Position numbers and translations under genes: made by a program. From Pseudoroseicyclus tamaricis (lineage in GTDB: Bacteria > Pseudomonadota > Alphaproteobacteria > Rhodobacterales > Rhodobacteraceae), in the NCBI RefSeq assembly GCF_012070395.1, contig NZ_JAAFYS010000001.1, positions 1,156,001-1,220,000 of the forward strand: a DNA stretch of 64,000 nt, read 5' to 3'. The notes under the pieces were generated by a model. The model was given only the letters and a program-made list of their open reading frames with translations. It was not told the DNA's origin and made no database searches. Shown piece by piece: positions 46,647 through 53,869 of the stretch. Numbering within the stretch: position 1 is the stretch's first letter; the number at the start of each line of letters is the position of its first letter.

Positions 46647-47372
46647 TCAGAGCCGGGCGGCGAGGGCCTGGGCGGCGAAGGTGACGGCGATGGCCCAGCC
46701 GAAGGAGGCGAGCGTGCCGATGATAACGTATTCGCTGGCGGCCCGACTCTCGGAGACGGTGCCGAAGCGCAGGATCGACTTGGCCGCGATGAGGAAGCCG
46801 ATGGAGCCGGGCTGGCCGGCGAGCATCAGCACGAAGATCAGCCCCCGCTCAAGGTAGCCGATGGCCGCGCCGCCGCGGGGCAGGCCTGAGCCGCTCTCTT
46901 CCCCCGCCGGCAGTCCGCCGGGGGCGAGGCCCTCCATCAGAAGGGCGACGGCGAAGCTGCCGGCCCGCGCGGCGATGAGGAAGCCGGCGCCGAGGGCCAG
47001 CAGGCGCGGCGCCTCGGCGAGGTACGGCGCCCAGAGCGATGCCTCCCACAGCCCCGGCATCAGCTGGGCGAGGAGCGCGAGGGAAGCCAGGTGCAGCGCC
47101 TGATCGACGAGGAAGGCGGTGAGGCCGCGGCGGGGCAGGAGCGCCTTGCCCGCGTCGATGGCCAGATGCGCCAGCGCCAGCGCGAGGAGGGCGAGCGCCG
47201 CCCGCGGCTCCGTCGGGGCCAGGAGGGCGAGGAGGAGGGCGAGGTGGATGCCGGCATGGGCGAGGAGGGCGCCGGGGCGCCCCTCGGCCTTGCGCGCGGC
47301 CATCGCATCGCTCTGCAGCAGGAAGTCGCCCAGCGCGTGGGCGGCGAGGAGCAGGGCGAAGCTCTCAATCAA
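46647..47372 (-). CDS. DUF3307 family membrane protein
   Basis: 241 aa, highly hydrophobic. The family pattern AAHALGDFLLQSDAMAARK is followed by histidine-containing helices (LLAHAGIHLALLLALL, LAHLAIDAGKALL) and a C-terminal part with YLERGLIFVLMLAGQPGSIGFLIAAKSILRF. The start codon is TTG (47372), overlapping the satD-like stop by 8 bp, so its translation depends on the upstream gene. Function unknown; DUF3307 commonly accompanies SatD-type proteins. Confidence 0.82.
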   Translation of the reverse strand: MIESFALLLAAHALGDFLLQSDAMAARKAEGRPGALLAHAGIHLALLLALLAPTEPRAALALLALALAHLAIDAGKALLPRRGLTAFLVDQALHLASLALLAQLMPGLWEASLWAPYLAEAPRLLALGAGFLIAARAGSFAVALLMEGLAPGGLPAGEESGSGLPRGGAAIGYLERGLIFVLMLAGQPGSIGFLIAAKSILRFGTVSESRAASEYVIIGTLASFGWAIAVTFAAQALAARL

Positions 47373-47988
47373 GCGAGGCCTCCCATGCGCCCAGCGCCTT
47401 CAGAAGCGTGCCCCAGCCGGCGCCGGAGAGGCGGGATTGCACGGCCTGCCGCGTCACCCCCAGCTGCTGCGCGAGATCCTCGTGGCGCGGGGGGGAGGCG
47501 GCGTCTCCCAGCGCGTCCAGCGCGACGAGCAGCGCCTCCGCCTGCGTGGCGGTCCAGCGGGTGGCGATCTCGCCGCAGGCGGCGAGCAGGGCCTGGTGCA
47601 GGGGGGTGATGCCCGTCCCGTCGACGGCGAGCAGCTCGCGGGCCGGCATGTCATCGAGCATCCGGCCGGAGAGGCTGAAGGCCGCGCCCTCGCCGGCGGC
47701 CAGCCCGCCCTCGCCGACCTCTGCCTCCCCCAGCCCGATGGCGATGCGGGAGAAGGAGGGCCGGTCCGGCCGGTCACGCAGGACGCAGAGGATCTTCAGG
47801 GTCAGCCGCAGGGCCAGTTCGCCCTCGGGCAGCAGGATCTGCCAGCCGTCGCCCCGGTGCCGCTCGAAGCGGCCGCCGTCCCGCCCGGCCACCTCCTCGA
47901 TGAGACGCAGCGCGTCCGTCACCTCGGCAGGGGCGCGTTCGGAGGAGGCGACGATGTCGCCGGTGAAGATGGCAGCGGTCATTTGCAA
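47365..47988 (-). CDS. SatD-family regulator-like protein with C-terminal HTH
   Basis: 207 aa. The N-terminal SatD-like portion (AAIFTGDIVASSERAP, then FERHRGDGWQILLPEGELAL and FSRIAIGLGEAEV) resembles nucleotide-cyclase/GGDEF-like folds. The C terminus (EDLAQQLGVTRQAVQSRLSGAGW) is a helix-turn-helix. A TTG start at 47988 is chosen because an AAGGG lies 7 bases upstream; an in-frame ATG at 47982 is the alternative. It is coupled to the DUF3307 gene and preceded by striking inverted repeats. Confidence 0.78.
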   Translation of the reverse strand: MQMTAAIFTGDIVASSERAPAEVTDALRLIEEVAGRDGGRFERHRGDGWQILLPEGELALRLTLKILCVLRDRPDRPSFSRIAIGLGEAEVGEGGLAAGEGAAFSLSGRMLDDMPARELLAVDGTGITPLHQALLAACGEIATRWTATQAEALLVALDALGDAASPPRHEDLAQQLGVTRQAVQSRLSGAGWGTLLKALGAWEASLD

Positions 47989-47990
47989 TG

Positions 47991-48061
47991 AAAAACCCTT
48001 GCTTCGGATAAAAGCAAGGGCATTCTTATGCTATCTGGAAAGCAAGGGAAATCCCTTGCTT
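47991..48061 (-). promoter_or_regulatory. Two perfect inverted repeats built from one 9-mer, upstream of satD-DUF3307
   Basis: The 9-mer CCCTTGCTT or its complement occurs four times: 47996-48004 and 48012-48020 (spacer 7), and 48040-48048 and 48053-48061 (spacer 4). In the minus-strand RNA the last stem is followed by TTTTT (47995-47991), and its final arm holds the AAGGG that would serve as the satD ribosome binding site. The first stem lies 8 bases after the DUF59 stop. It could be a protein operator, a terminator or an attenuator. Confidence 0.75.
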
Positions 48062-48068
48062 GCACGCC

Positions 48069-48425
48069 TTACATGAAGCCGAGTTCCAGCCGGGCTTCGT
48101 CGCTCATCATGTCCATGCCCCATTGGGGGGACCAGACCATCTCCACGTCCACCTGCTTGACGCCGGGGATCGGCTCGACCGCGTCGGCGACCCAGCCGGG
48201 CATCTCGCCGGCGACGGGGCAGCCGGGGGCGGTGAGCGTCATGTGGATGGTCACGGCGCTCTCGGCATCGATCTCGATCGTGTAGACGAGGCCGAGGTCG
48301 TAGATGTTCACCGGGATCTCCGGGTCATAGACCGTGCGGCACGCCTCCACGATCTGCTCGTAGAGCGGATGATCGGTCGTCGACGGCTTGATGAGCGGTG
48401 TGCCTTCGAGCTGATCGTCGGGCAT
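48069..48425 (-). CDS. DUF59/MIP18 family iron-sulfur assembly factor (SufT/PaaD-like)
   Basis: 118 aa. Family motif is YEQIVEACRTVYDPEIPVNIYDLGLVY, followed by MTLTAPGCPVAGEM with the conserved Cys, and the C terminus VEMVWSPQWGMDMMSDEARLELGFM. It assists maturation of Fe-S proteins. GGAGACGCCCC precedes the ATG at 48425; the frame upstream of it is discarded. Confidence 0.92.
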   Translation of the reverse strand: MPDDQLEGTPLIKPSTTDHPLYEQIVEACRTVYDPEIPVNIYDLGLVYTIEIDAESAVTIHMTLTAPGCPVAGEMPGWVADAVEPIPGVKQVDVEMVWSPQWGMDMMSDEARLELGFM

Positions 48426-48500
48426 GGGGCGTCTCCGGCTATTCCTGAGCAAAACATAAGGTTTCCCGCCGGCGCCGTAAAGGTCACCGCCGGGAGGGGC

Positions 48501-48923
48501 TCAGGCGACGCTGAACCCGTGCATCCGCCGCGACCATTGCAGCGCGACGAAGGCCCCCTTGATGCGCGGCAGCAGCCAGAGGGAGAGGACGACGGCGATC
48601 GTCGTCAGCGACGTCGCCATGACCCAGGGCTCGGGTTGGAACCACGACCAGAGGAAGTGGATGACGAAGCCGATCACGTGCCCGACGACGAGGATCGTCA
48701 GATAGGCCGGGCCGTCATCCGCCCGCTGGGCGGTATAATCCTCGCCGCAGACGTCGCAGGCCTCGTTCACCTTGAGGTAGGAGTGCAGCAGATGCCCCTC
48801 GCCGCAATGCGGGCAGCGCCGGCGGAAGCCGCGGCGCAGCGCCGGCCAGAGCGGCCGGTCGTCGATCTCGCGCTCGCCCAGACGGGCGGCGGAGGAGGGG
48901 GCGGAGGTCTGTGTCTCACTCAT
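48501..48923 (-). CDS. DUF983 family zinc-ribbon membrane protein
   Basis: 140 aa. A CPHCGEGHLLHSYLKVNEACDVCGEDY zinc ribbon is followed by two hydrophobic segments (AYLTILVVGHVIGFVIHFLW and VMATSLTTIAVVLSLWLLP). The family is common in alphaproteobacteria, sometimes near cytochrome oxidase genes; function unknown. The start at 48923 is chosen because the upstream frame crosses the divergent EF-hand promoter. Confidence 0.9.
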   Translation of the reverse strand: MSETQTSAPSSAARLGEREIDDRPLWPALRRGFRRRCPHCGEGHLLHSYLKVNEACDVCGEDYTAQRADDGPAYLTILVVGHVIGFVIHFLWSWFQPEPWVMATSLTTIAVVLSLWLLPRIKGAFVALQWSRRMHGFSVA

Positions 48924-49106
48924 CGGGGTCTCCCGGGGCTTCGCTCCATAGATGGGGCAAGTTCCCGGAAGGTTAAACCCTTCGGCGCTCATCTGTGACC
49001 TCGCGCCTCCGTGACCTCGTGCCCCGCACCGCGACGGAGGCGCCGGCCCCGCCCGTTGGACGGGGCAGTCCGGCAGCGAAGGCCGGTATCGAGGAAGGAG
49101 CCTGAC

Positions 49107-49736
49107 ATGACACGGATGATGCTGATGGCCGCGGCCCTGACCGCTCTCGGCGGGGCGGCGACGGCGCAGGGGGCCCCCGGCCCGCTGATGGGGCCGCCGA
49201 GCTTCGAGACGCTGGATGCCGACGGCAGCGGCGCATTGTCGCTGGAGGAGATGACCGGCGCCGCCGAAAGCCGCTTCGAGGCGGTGGACGGTAACGGTGA
49301 TGGCGTCCTCTCCGCCGAGGAGGTCGCCGCGGCCATCGTCGCGGCGGCGGAGGCGCGGGCGGCGGACATCAGCGAGCGGATGATCGCGCGCATGGATGTC
49401 GACCGGGACGGCGCCCTCTCCTCGGGCGAGATCGGCGCGCGGATGCCGAACCCCACCGCGATGTTCGGCCGGCTGGACGCCGATGACGACGGCGAGGTCT
49501 CCGCCGAGGAGTTCGAGGCGGGCCCGGGGATGCGCGGGGGGCCGGGCGGCCGCCATTTCTTCGACAGGGCGGGGGAGGATCGCGGCCCCGGCTTCCGTGG
49601 CGGTGACCGCCACTGGGGCCCCGGCTTCGGGGACGGTGACCGCGACTGGGGTCCCCACTTCGGGGAGGGCGAGCGCCCGGTCCCGCCCGCGCCGGAGGAT
49701 GGCAGCGACGAAGGTGGGGCCGGTGACGAGGGCTGA
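49107..49736 (+). CDS. EF-hand domain exported protein
   Basis: 209 aa with signal peptide MTRMMLMAAALTALGGAATAQG. Four EF-hand calcium loops are visible: DADGSGALSLEE, DGNGDGVLSAEE, DVDRDGALSSGE and DADDDGEVSAEE. The tail is Gly/Asp/His-rich (GDRHWGPGFGDGDRDWG). GAAGGAGCC precedes the ATG. It lies directly upstream of an ECF sigma gene; calcium or metal buffering in the periplasm is inferred. Confidence 0.92.
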   Translation: MTRMMLMAAALTALGGAATAQGAPGPLMGPPSFETLDADGSGALSLEEMTGAAESRFEAVDGNGDGVLSAEEVAAAIVAAAEARAADISERMIARMDVDRDGALSSGEIGARMPNPTAMFGRLDADDDGEVSAEEFEAGPGMRGGPGGRHFFDRAGEDRGPGFRGGDRHWGPGFGDGDRDWGPHFGEGERPVPPAPEDGSDEGGAGDEG

Positions 49737-49836
49737 CACCGCACCGATGGGGGCGCTCGGTCTTGCCGGGCGTCCCCGCGCAGAGGGGGCCCGCGCCCAT
49801 GGACGACGCAAGGCCGTGAGCATAGATCTCGCCCCC

Positions 49837-50424
49837 ATGAGCCACAGCGCCGCCCCAGACCCGGCCGACCCGGATGCCGGGTTGCTGGCGGCCTATGCCG
49901 CCGGGGAGCGCGGCGCGGCCGCGGCCCTGACGGAGCGGCTCGGCCCGCGCGCCTTCGCGCAGGCCTACCGGATGCTCGGCGAGGTGGCGGAGGCGGAGGA
50001 CGTGGCGCAGGAGGCGCTGCTTCGCCTCTGGCGCGCGGCGCCCGGCTGGCGCCACGGCGAGGCCAAGGTCTCCACCTGGCTCTACCGGGTGGTGGCGAAC
50101 CTCGCCACCGACCGACTGCGCCGGCGGGGCCGCTCCAAGCCCTTGGAGGCGGCGCCGGAGCCGGAGGACGAGACGATCTCCGTCGCCGCGCAGCTGCAGC
50201 AGGAGGATCGGGCCTCCGCCTTGCGGGAGGCGCTGTCCGGGCTACCTCCGCGGCAGGCAGAGGCCGTGTCGCTGCGGCATCTCGAAGAGCTCGGCAACCC
50301 GGAGATCGCCGAGATCATGGACATCGGCGTCGAGGCGGTCGAAAGTCTGGTCGCCCGGGGCAAGAGAGCGCTCAAGGCGGCCCTTCAGCCGAGGAGGAGC
50401 GCGTTGGGGTGGCAGGATGACTGA
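49837..50424 (+). CDS. ECF-type RNA polymerase sigma factor
   Basis: 195 aa. Region 2 has AYRMLGEVAEAEDVAQEALLRLWRAAP and WLYRVVANLATDRLRRR; region 4 has LPPRQAEAVSLRHLEELGNPEIAEIM and VESLVARGKRAL. A GTG seven codons upstream (49816) is a possible alternative start. It overlaps the following membrane protein gene by 8 bp, the usual position of an anti-sigma factor. Confidence 0.92.
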   Translation: MSHSAAPDPADPDAGLLAAYAAGERGAAAALTERLGPRAFAQAYRMLGEVAEAEDVAQEALLRLWRAAPGWRHGEAKVSTWLYRVVANLATDRLRRRGRSKPLEAAPEPEDETISVAAQLQQEDRASALREALSGLPPRQAEAVSLRHLEELGNPEIAEIMDIGVEAVESLVARGKRALKAALQPRRSALGWQDD

Positions 50425-50794
50425 GCAGACGGACGACGACCTCGAGGATCTGTTCGGCGCCGCCCGCGAGGGTGCGCCGGCCCCCTCCGCCGCCTTCATG
50501 GCGCGCCTGCAGGCCGATGCCCGCGGCGCCCAGCCGCGCCCGCGGCCGGCAGTGGCCATGGCGATGCAGCCGGCAATGGCCGGCGGCGGCACGATGGACG
50601 CCGGCGGCGGCTTCTCCGACGAGCTGGGCGGCTGGCCGTCGCTGACCTTCCTCGTCCTCGTGGCGTTGACGGGCCTGTGGTTCGGCGTCGCCGCGCCGGG
50701 GAGCATCGGGCACGCGCTCTCCACCCTCTTCGGCGGCGGCGTGACGATAGAGCTGGTGCCCTCGGCCGACGTGTTCGGGTCGGAGGGGCTTTGA
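50417..50794 (+). CDS. Small single-pass membrane protein, putative anti-sigma factor
   Basis: 125 aa. A cytoplasmic acidic N terminus (TEQTDDDLEDLFGAAREGAPAPSAAFMARLQADA) precedes one hydrophobic segment (SLTFLVLVALTGLWFGVAAPG). There is no zinc-binding HxxxCxxC motif. Position between the sigma gene and a heavy-metal sensor gene makes it the best candidate for the anti-sigma partner. Its stop overlaps the next start. Confidence 0.65.
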   Translation: MTEQTDDDLEDLFGAAREGAPAPSAAFMARLQADARGAQPRPRPAVAMAMQPAMAGGGTMDAGGGFSDELGGWPSLTFLVLVALTGLWFGVAAPGSIGHALSTLFGGGVTIELVPSADVFGSEGL

Positions 50795-51270
50795 TGGCGA
50801 AGACGCAGCGCACGCGCCTGATCTGGCGCGCCGTCCTCGTGGTTTCGCTGGCGTTCAACCTGCTGATCGTCGGCCTCGCCGTCGGCATGATGATGGGCGG
50901 CCGCGTCGGCCCCGGCCGGCCGCCGCCGGTGGAGCTGTCGATCGGCCCCGTCGTCCGGGCCCTCTCCGACGAGGATCGGCGGGCGCTGCGGAGCGAGATC
51001 GGCGAGGGGCTGCGGCGCGCCGGGGTGCTGAGCCGCGATGCAGACGCGCTGGATGCGCTGGTCGCCGCCGTGGGCGCCGAGCCGTTCGACCCCGAGGCGG
51101 TGCGCGCCGTGCTCCTGCGGCAGGAGGAGCTGGCGCTGCGCGGCGGCGAGGTGGCGCGCGAGGCGCTGGTCTCGCGGATCGCCGAGGCCACGCCCGCCGA
51201 TCGGGCCGCCTTTGCCGAGCGGCTGGCCCGCGAGGTGGAGCGTCGGCCCGGGCCTCCGTTCCGGCGGTAA
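50794..51270 (+). CDS. Periplasmic heavy-metal sensor/Spy-CpxP-like protein
   Basis: 158 aa with one N-terminal anchor (IWRAVLVVSLAFNLLIVGLAVGMMMGG) and a helical periplasmic domain (LSDEDRRALRSEIGEGLRRAG; AVRAVLLRQEELALRGGEVARE) like the CnrX/NccX/ZraP heavy-metal sensor family. It would complete a sigma, anti-sigma and sensor cassette. There are no Cys and few His residues, so metal ligands are not evident. Confidence 0.75.
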   Translation: MAKTQRTRLIWRAVLVVSLAFNLLIVGLAVGMMMGGRVGPGRPPPVELSIGPVVRALSDEDRRALRSEIGEGLRRAGVLSRDADALDALVAAVGAEPFDPEAVRAVLLRQEELALRGGEVAREALVSRIAEATPADRAAFAERLAREVERRPGPPFRR

Positions 51271-51303
51271 GGCTCGGGTGGGCCCCGCACCGCCCGCCCG
51301 GCC

Positions 51304-52698
51304 TCAGGCCGCCGGGCGGCTGAGGCTCACCATGTTCCGCCCCGCCAGCTTGGCGGAGTAGAGCGCCGCGTCGGCCCGCTCGAAGAGCGTCGGCTCGCCG
51401 GGGCGCTCGCCCGCGCCCAGCGCCACGCCGATGGAGAGGGTGACGCGCACCGGCGGCGGGGCAGGGCAGCCCTCGCGGTTCGATTCAAAGGGCCTGTCCT
51501 CGATGCCGGAGCGCAGGCGCTCGGCGGCTTCGGCGGCGGCCTCGGCATCCGTCTCCGGCATGACGACGAGGAATTCCTCGCCGCCGATCCGGGCCACCAT
51601 GTCGCCCACGCGGACCCGGGCGGCGAGTCGCCGGGCCACCTCCTCCAGCACCTTGTCGCCGGTGGCATGGCCGAAGCGGTCGTTGATCTCCTTGAAGTGG
51701 TCGATGTCGAGCACCATCACCGCCGCCATGCGCCCGCTGCGCGCCGCCTGATCGGTGACGCTCTTCAGCGCCGGCAGGGCGTAGCGGCGGTTGTAGAGCC
51801 CGGTGAGCGGGTCAGTCACCGAGTTCTCGACGCCCCGGCGCAGCTTTTCCCGCGCCCGGTCGGCGCGGTGCTTCTGCAGGAGCAGCGCCTTCAGCCGGTG
51901 CATCAGTTCCGCCGGGCGCACGCGGGCGGAGACGAGATCGTCGACGCCGAGGTCGAGCGCCATTGCGGCCATGTCCGTCATGTCGGGCGGCACGATGGCG
52001 ATCTGCACGGAGTGCCGCGTCGAGGCACGGCTGCGCAGCTCGGCGATGAGGCGGAAGAGCTCCCCCGGGCGCAGCCCCTCGGCCGCCGCATCGATCACGA
52101 AGAGATCGGCGGCGTCGCCCGAGCCGATGCGCGTCAGCAGGCTGCGCGGGTCGAGCACATCGCCGCCGCCGGGCAGGCGGTCGAGCACCGGCACCACGGC
52201 GGGAAGGACGGCCTGCCCCTCCGGCACGACGACGCTGACGCGGCCGGGTTGCAGGAACTCCTCCCCCTCCTCGGCGAAGCCGAGGGCGCGGTGCGTCTCT
52301 TCCCGCAGGCAGAGCTCTGCCAGCGAGTCGGAGCGGCGGAGCAGCCGGCGCACCTGCGCCTGCAGCAGCACCGGGTCCACCGGCCGGTCGCAGAGGTCGT
52401 CGGCGCCGGCGCGTAGCACGGCGAGGCGCAGCGACGGATCGCTCAGCCTGCCGACGGCGATGACGGGGATGCCGCGCCGCTGCGGGTCGGCCCGCAGCCC
52501 GGCGAGGAAGGCAAAGGCCCCCGCCGCCGGCGCCACGACGCCCAGAAGGATGAGATCGGGCCGCCCGCGCATCATTTCGACCTGTGCATCGGCCGAACTT
52601 TCCGCCACGACGAGGTTGTACTGCGCCTCCGCCAGGGCCGCCCTCGTGAGGATGCGGCTCGAGACCGTGGGGTCGAAAATGAGCACTCGGGCGGGCAC
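51304..52698 (-). CDS. PleD-type diguanylate cyclase response regulator
   Basis: 464 aa. The receiver domain (VLIFDPTVSSRILTRAAL, LILLGVV) has a divergent phospho-acceptor region with no standard Asp, and is followed by a degenerate second receiver (about 150-285). The GGDEF domain has an active-site motif RIGGEEFLVVMPETD and an inhibitory I-site RVGD five residues before it. It makes cyclic di-GMP and is probably product-inhibited. CckA/DivJ-type partners are not in the window. Confidence 0.88.
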   Translation of the reverse strand: MPARVLIFDPTVSSRILTRAALAEAQYNLVVAESSADAQVEMMRGRPDLILLGVVAPAAGAFAFLAGLRADPQRRGIPVIAVGRLSDPSLRLAVLRAGADDLCDRPVDPVLLQAQVRRLLRRSDSLAELCLREETHRALGFAEEGEEFLQPGRVSVVVPEGQAVLPAVVPVLDRLPGGGDVLDPRSLLTRIGSGDAADLFVIDAAAEGLRPGELFRLIAELRSRASTRHSVQIAIVPPDMTDMAAMALDLGVDDLVSARVRPAELMHRLKALLLQKHRADRAREKLRRGVENSVTDPLTGLYNRRYALPALKSVTDQAARSGRMAAVMVLDIDHFKEINDRFGHATGDKVLEEVARRLAARVRVGDMVARIGGEEFLVVMPETDAEAAAEAAERLRSGIEDRPFESNREGCPAPPPVRVTLSIGVALGAGERPGEPTLFERADAALYSAKLAGRNMVSLSRPAA

Positions 52699-52786
52699 GG
52701 CGAGTCCTGAAACAATGGTCCGTCGCCTTTTGTTAAAACTTGCAACAGTTAAGAAATGGTTTCCAAGCGAGGAAAGGAGTGAACGG

Positions 52787-53065
52787 GTGACGCCACAGAA
52801 TGCCGAGATCGTCGGGATAGAGGCGCTGGCATGGCTGGTGGGCGACGAGGAGCTTCTGCCTGTCTTCCTCGGCGCGTCCGGGGCAGATCTGGCGTGGCTG
52901 CGGGAGGGGGCGGGCGATCCCGCCGTGCTGGCCTCCGTCCTCGATTTCCTGCTGCTCGACGACGCCTGGGTCGGCCGCTTCGCCGCCGAGACGGGTCATG
53001 CGCCGGAGGCGCTCATGCAGGCCCGCGTCGCCCTGCCGGGCGCCGAGCAGGTGCACTGGACATGA
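52787..53065 (+). CDS. DUF3572 family protein
   Basis: 92 aa matching the alphaproteobacterial DUF3572 family (ALAWLVGDEELLPVFLGASGADL, then VLDFLLLDDAWVGRFAAETG). GTG at 52787 is taken as the start because AAAGGAGT lies upstream; no upstream alternative fits. It overlaps the phosphatase gene by ATGA. Function unknown. Confidence 0.85.
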   Translation: MTPQNAEIVGIEALAWLVGDEELLPVFLGASGADLAWLREGAGDPAVLASVLDFLLLDDAWVGRFAAETGHAPEALMQARVALPGAEQVHWT

Positions 53066-53772
53066 CCGTGTCTCCGCCGCCCCTCCGCGGCATCCTGCTC
53101 GACAAGGACGGCACGATCTTCGATTTCACCGCCACCTGGGGCGCGTGGACGGCGGGTTTCTGCGCCCGGCTGGCCGGGGGAGATGCCGCCCGGACCGCCG
53201 CCATCGCCGATGCGATGGGCTACGATCCCGAGGCGCAGCGCTTCCGGCCGGGCTCGCCTGTCGTGGCCGGCACCGCGGAGGAGGTGGCGGCGGTCATCGC
53301 CCCGCACCTGGCGGAGCCCATGAGCGACGCGGCGCTGGTCGCGCTGATCCAGGACGCCGGCAAGGACGTGCCGCAGGTCCCGGTGGCGCCGCTCGGCCCG
53401 CTGCTGCAGCGGCTCGGCGCAGGGCACGTGCTGGGGCTCGTCACGAACGACGCCGAGGCGACGGCGCGCGCCCATCTGGTGGCCGCGGGGATCGAGGGCG
53501 CCTTCGCCTTCATCGCCGGTTACGATTCCGGGCATGGCGCGAAGCCGGAGCCGGGGCAGCTCCTCGCCTTTGCCGCCGCCACCGGGCTGGCGCCGGGGGA
53601 GGTGCTGATGGTGGGCGATTCCACGCATGACCTCCTCGCCGCTCGCGCCGCCGGGATGCGGGCCGTGGGCGTGCTCACCGGCACGGCGCCGGCAGAGGAA
53701 CTGGCGCCCCATGCCGAGGCGGTGCTGGCCTCGCTGGCGGATCTGCCGGGCTGGCTCGATCAGGGCGCCTGA
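53062..53772 (+). CDS. HAD family hydrolase, phosphoglycolate phosphatase-like
   Basis: 236 aa. HAD motifs are LLDKDGTIFDF (I; Asp-x-Asp in the unusual form DKD), LVTNDA (II), and GDSTHDLLAARAAG (IV), with Lys in GAKPEPGQL (III). It is probably a phosphatase for a small sugar phosphate such as 2-phosphoglycolate. The DxD nucleophile region reads D-K-D-G. Confidence 0.88.
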   Translation: MTVSPPPLRGILLDKDGTIFDFTATWGAWTAGFCARLAGGDAARTAAIADAMGYDPEAQRFRPGSPVVAGTAEEVAAVIAPHLAEPMSDAALVALIQDAGKDVPQVPVAPLGPLLQRLGAGHVLGLVTNDAEATARAHLVAAGIEGAFAFIAGYDSGHGAKPEPGQLLAFAAATGLAPGEVLMVGDSTHDLLAARAAGMRAVGVLTGTAPAEELAPHAEAVLASLADLPGWLDQGA

Positions 53773-53869
53773 ACGGCCGATCGCGACCATTCCTGTCGCA
53801 AAGAGGAAACATATCGCAAGGCCCCTGCGCGAAGCTGCATCCGAGCCTCTTCGGGGATTGCACGACGTC

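Noticed and set aside
53773-53869. Repeated TCGCRA half-sites before the MttB-like gene as an operator
   Set aside because: Three short matches (TCGCGA, TCGCAA, TCGCAA) in 97 bp are not convincing in GC-rich DNA, with irregular spacing.
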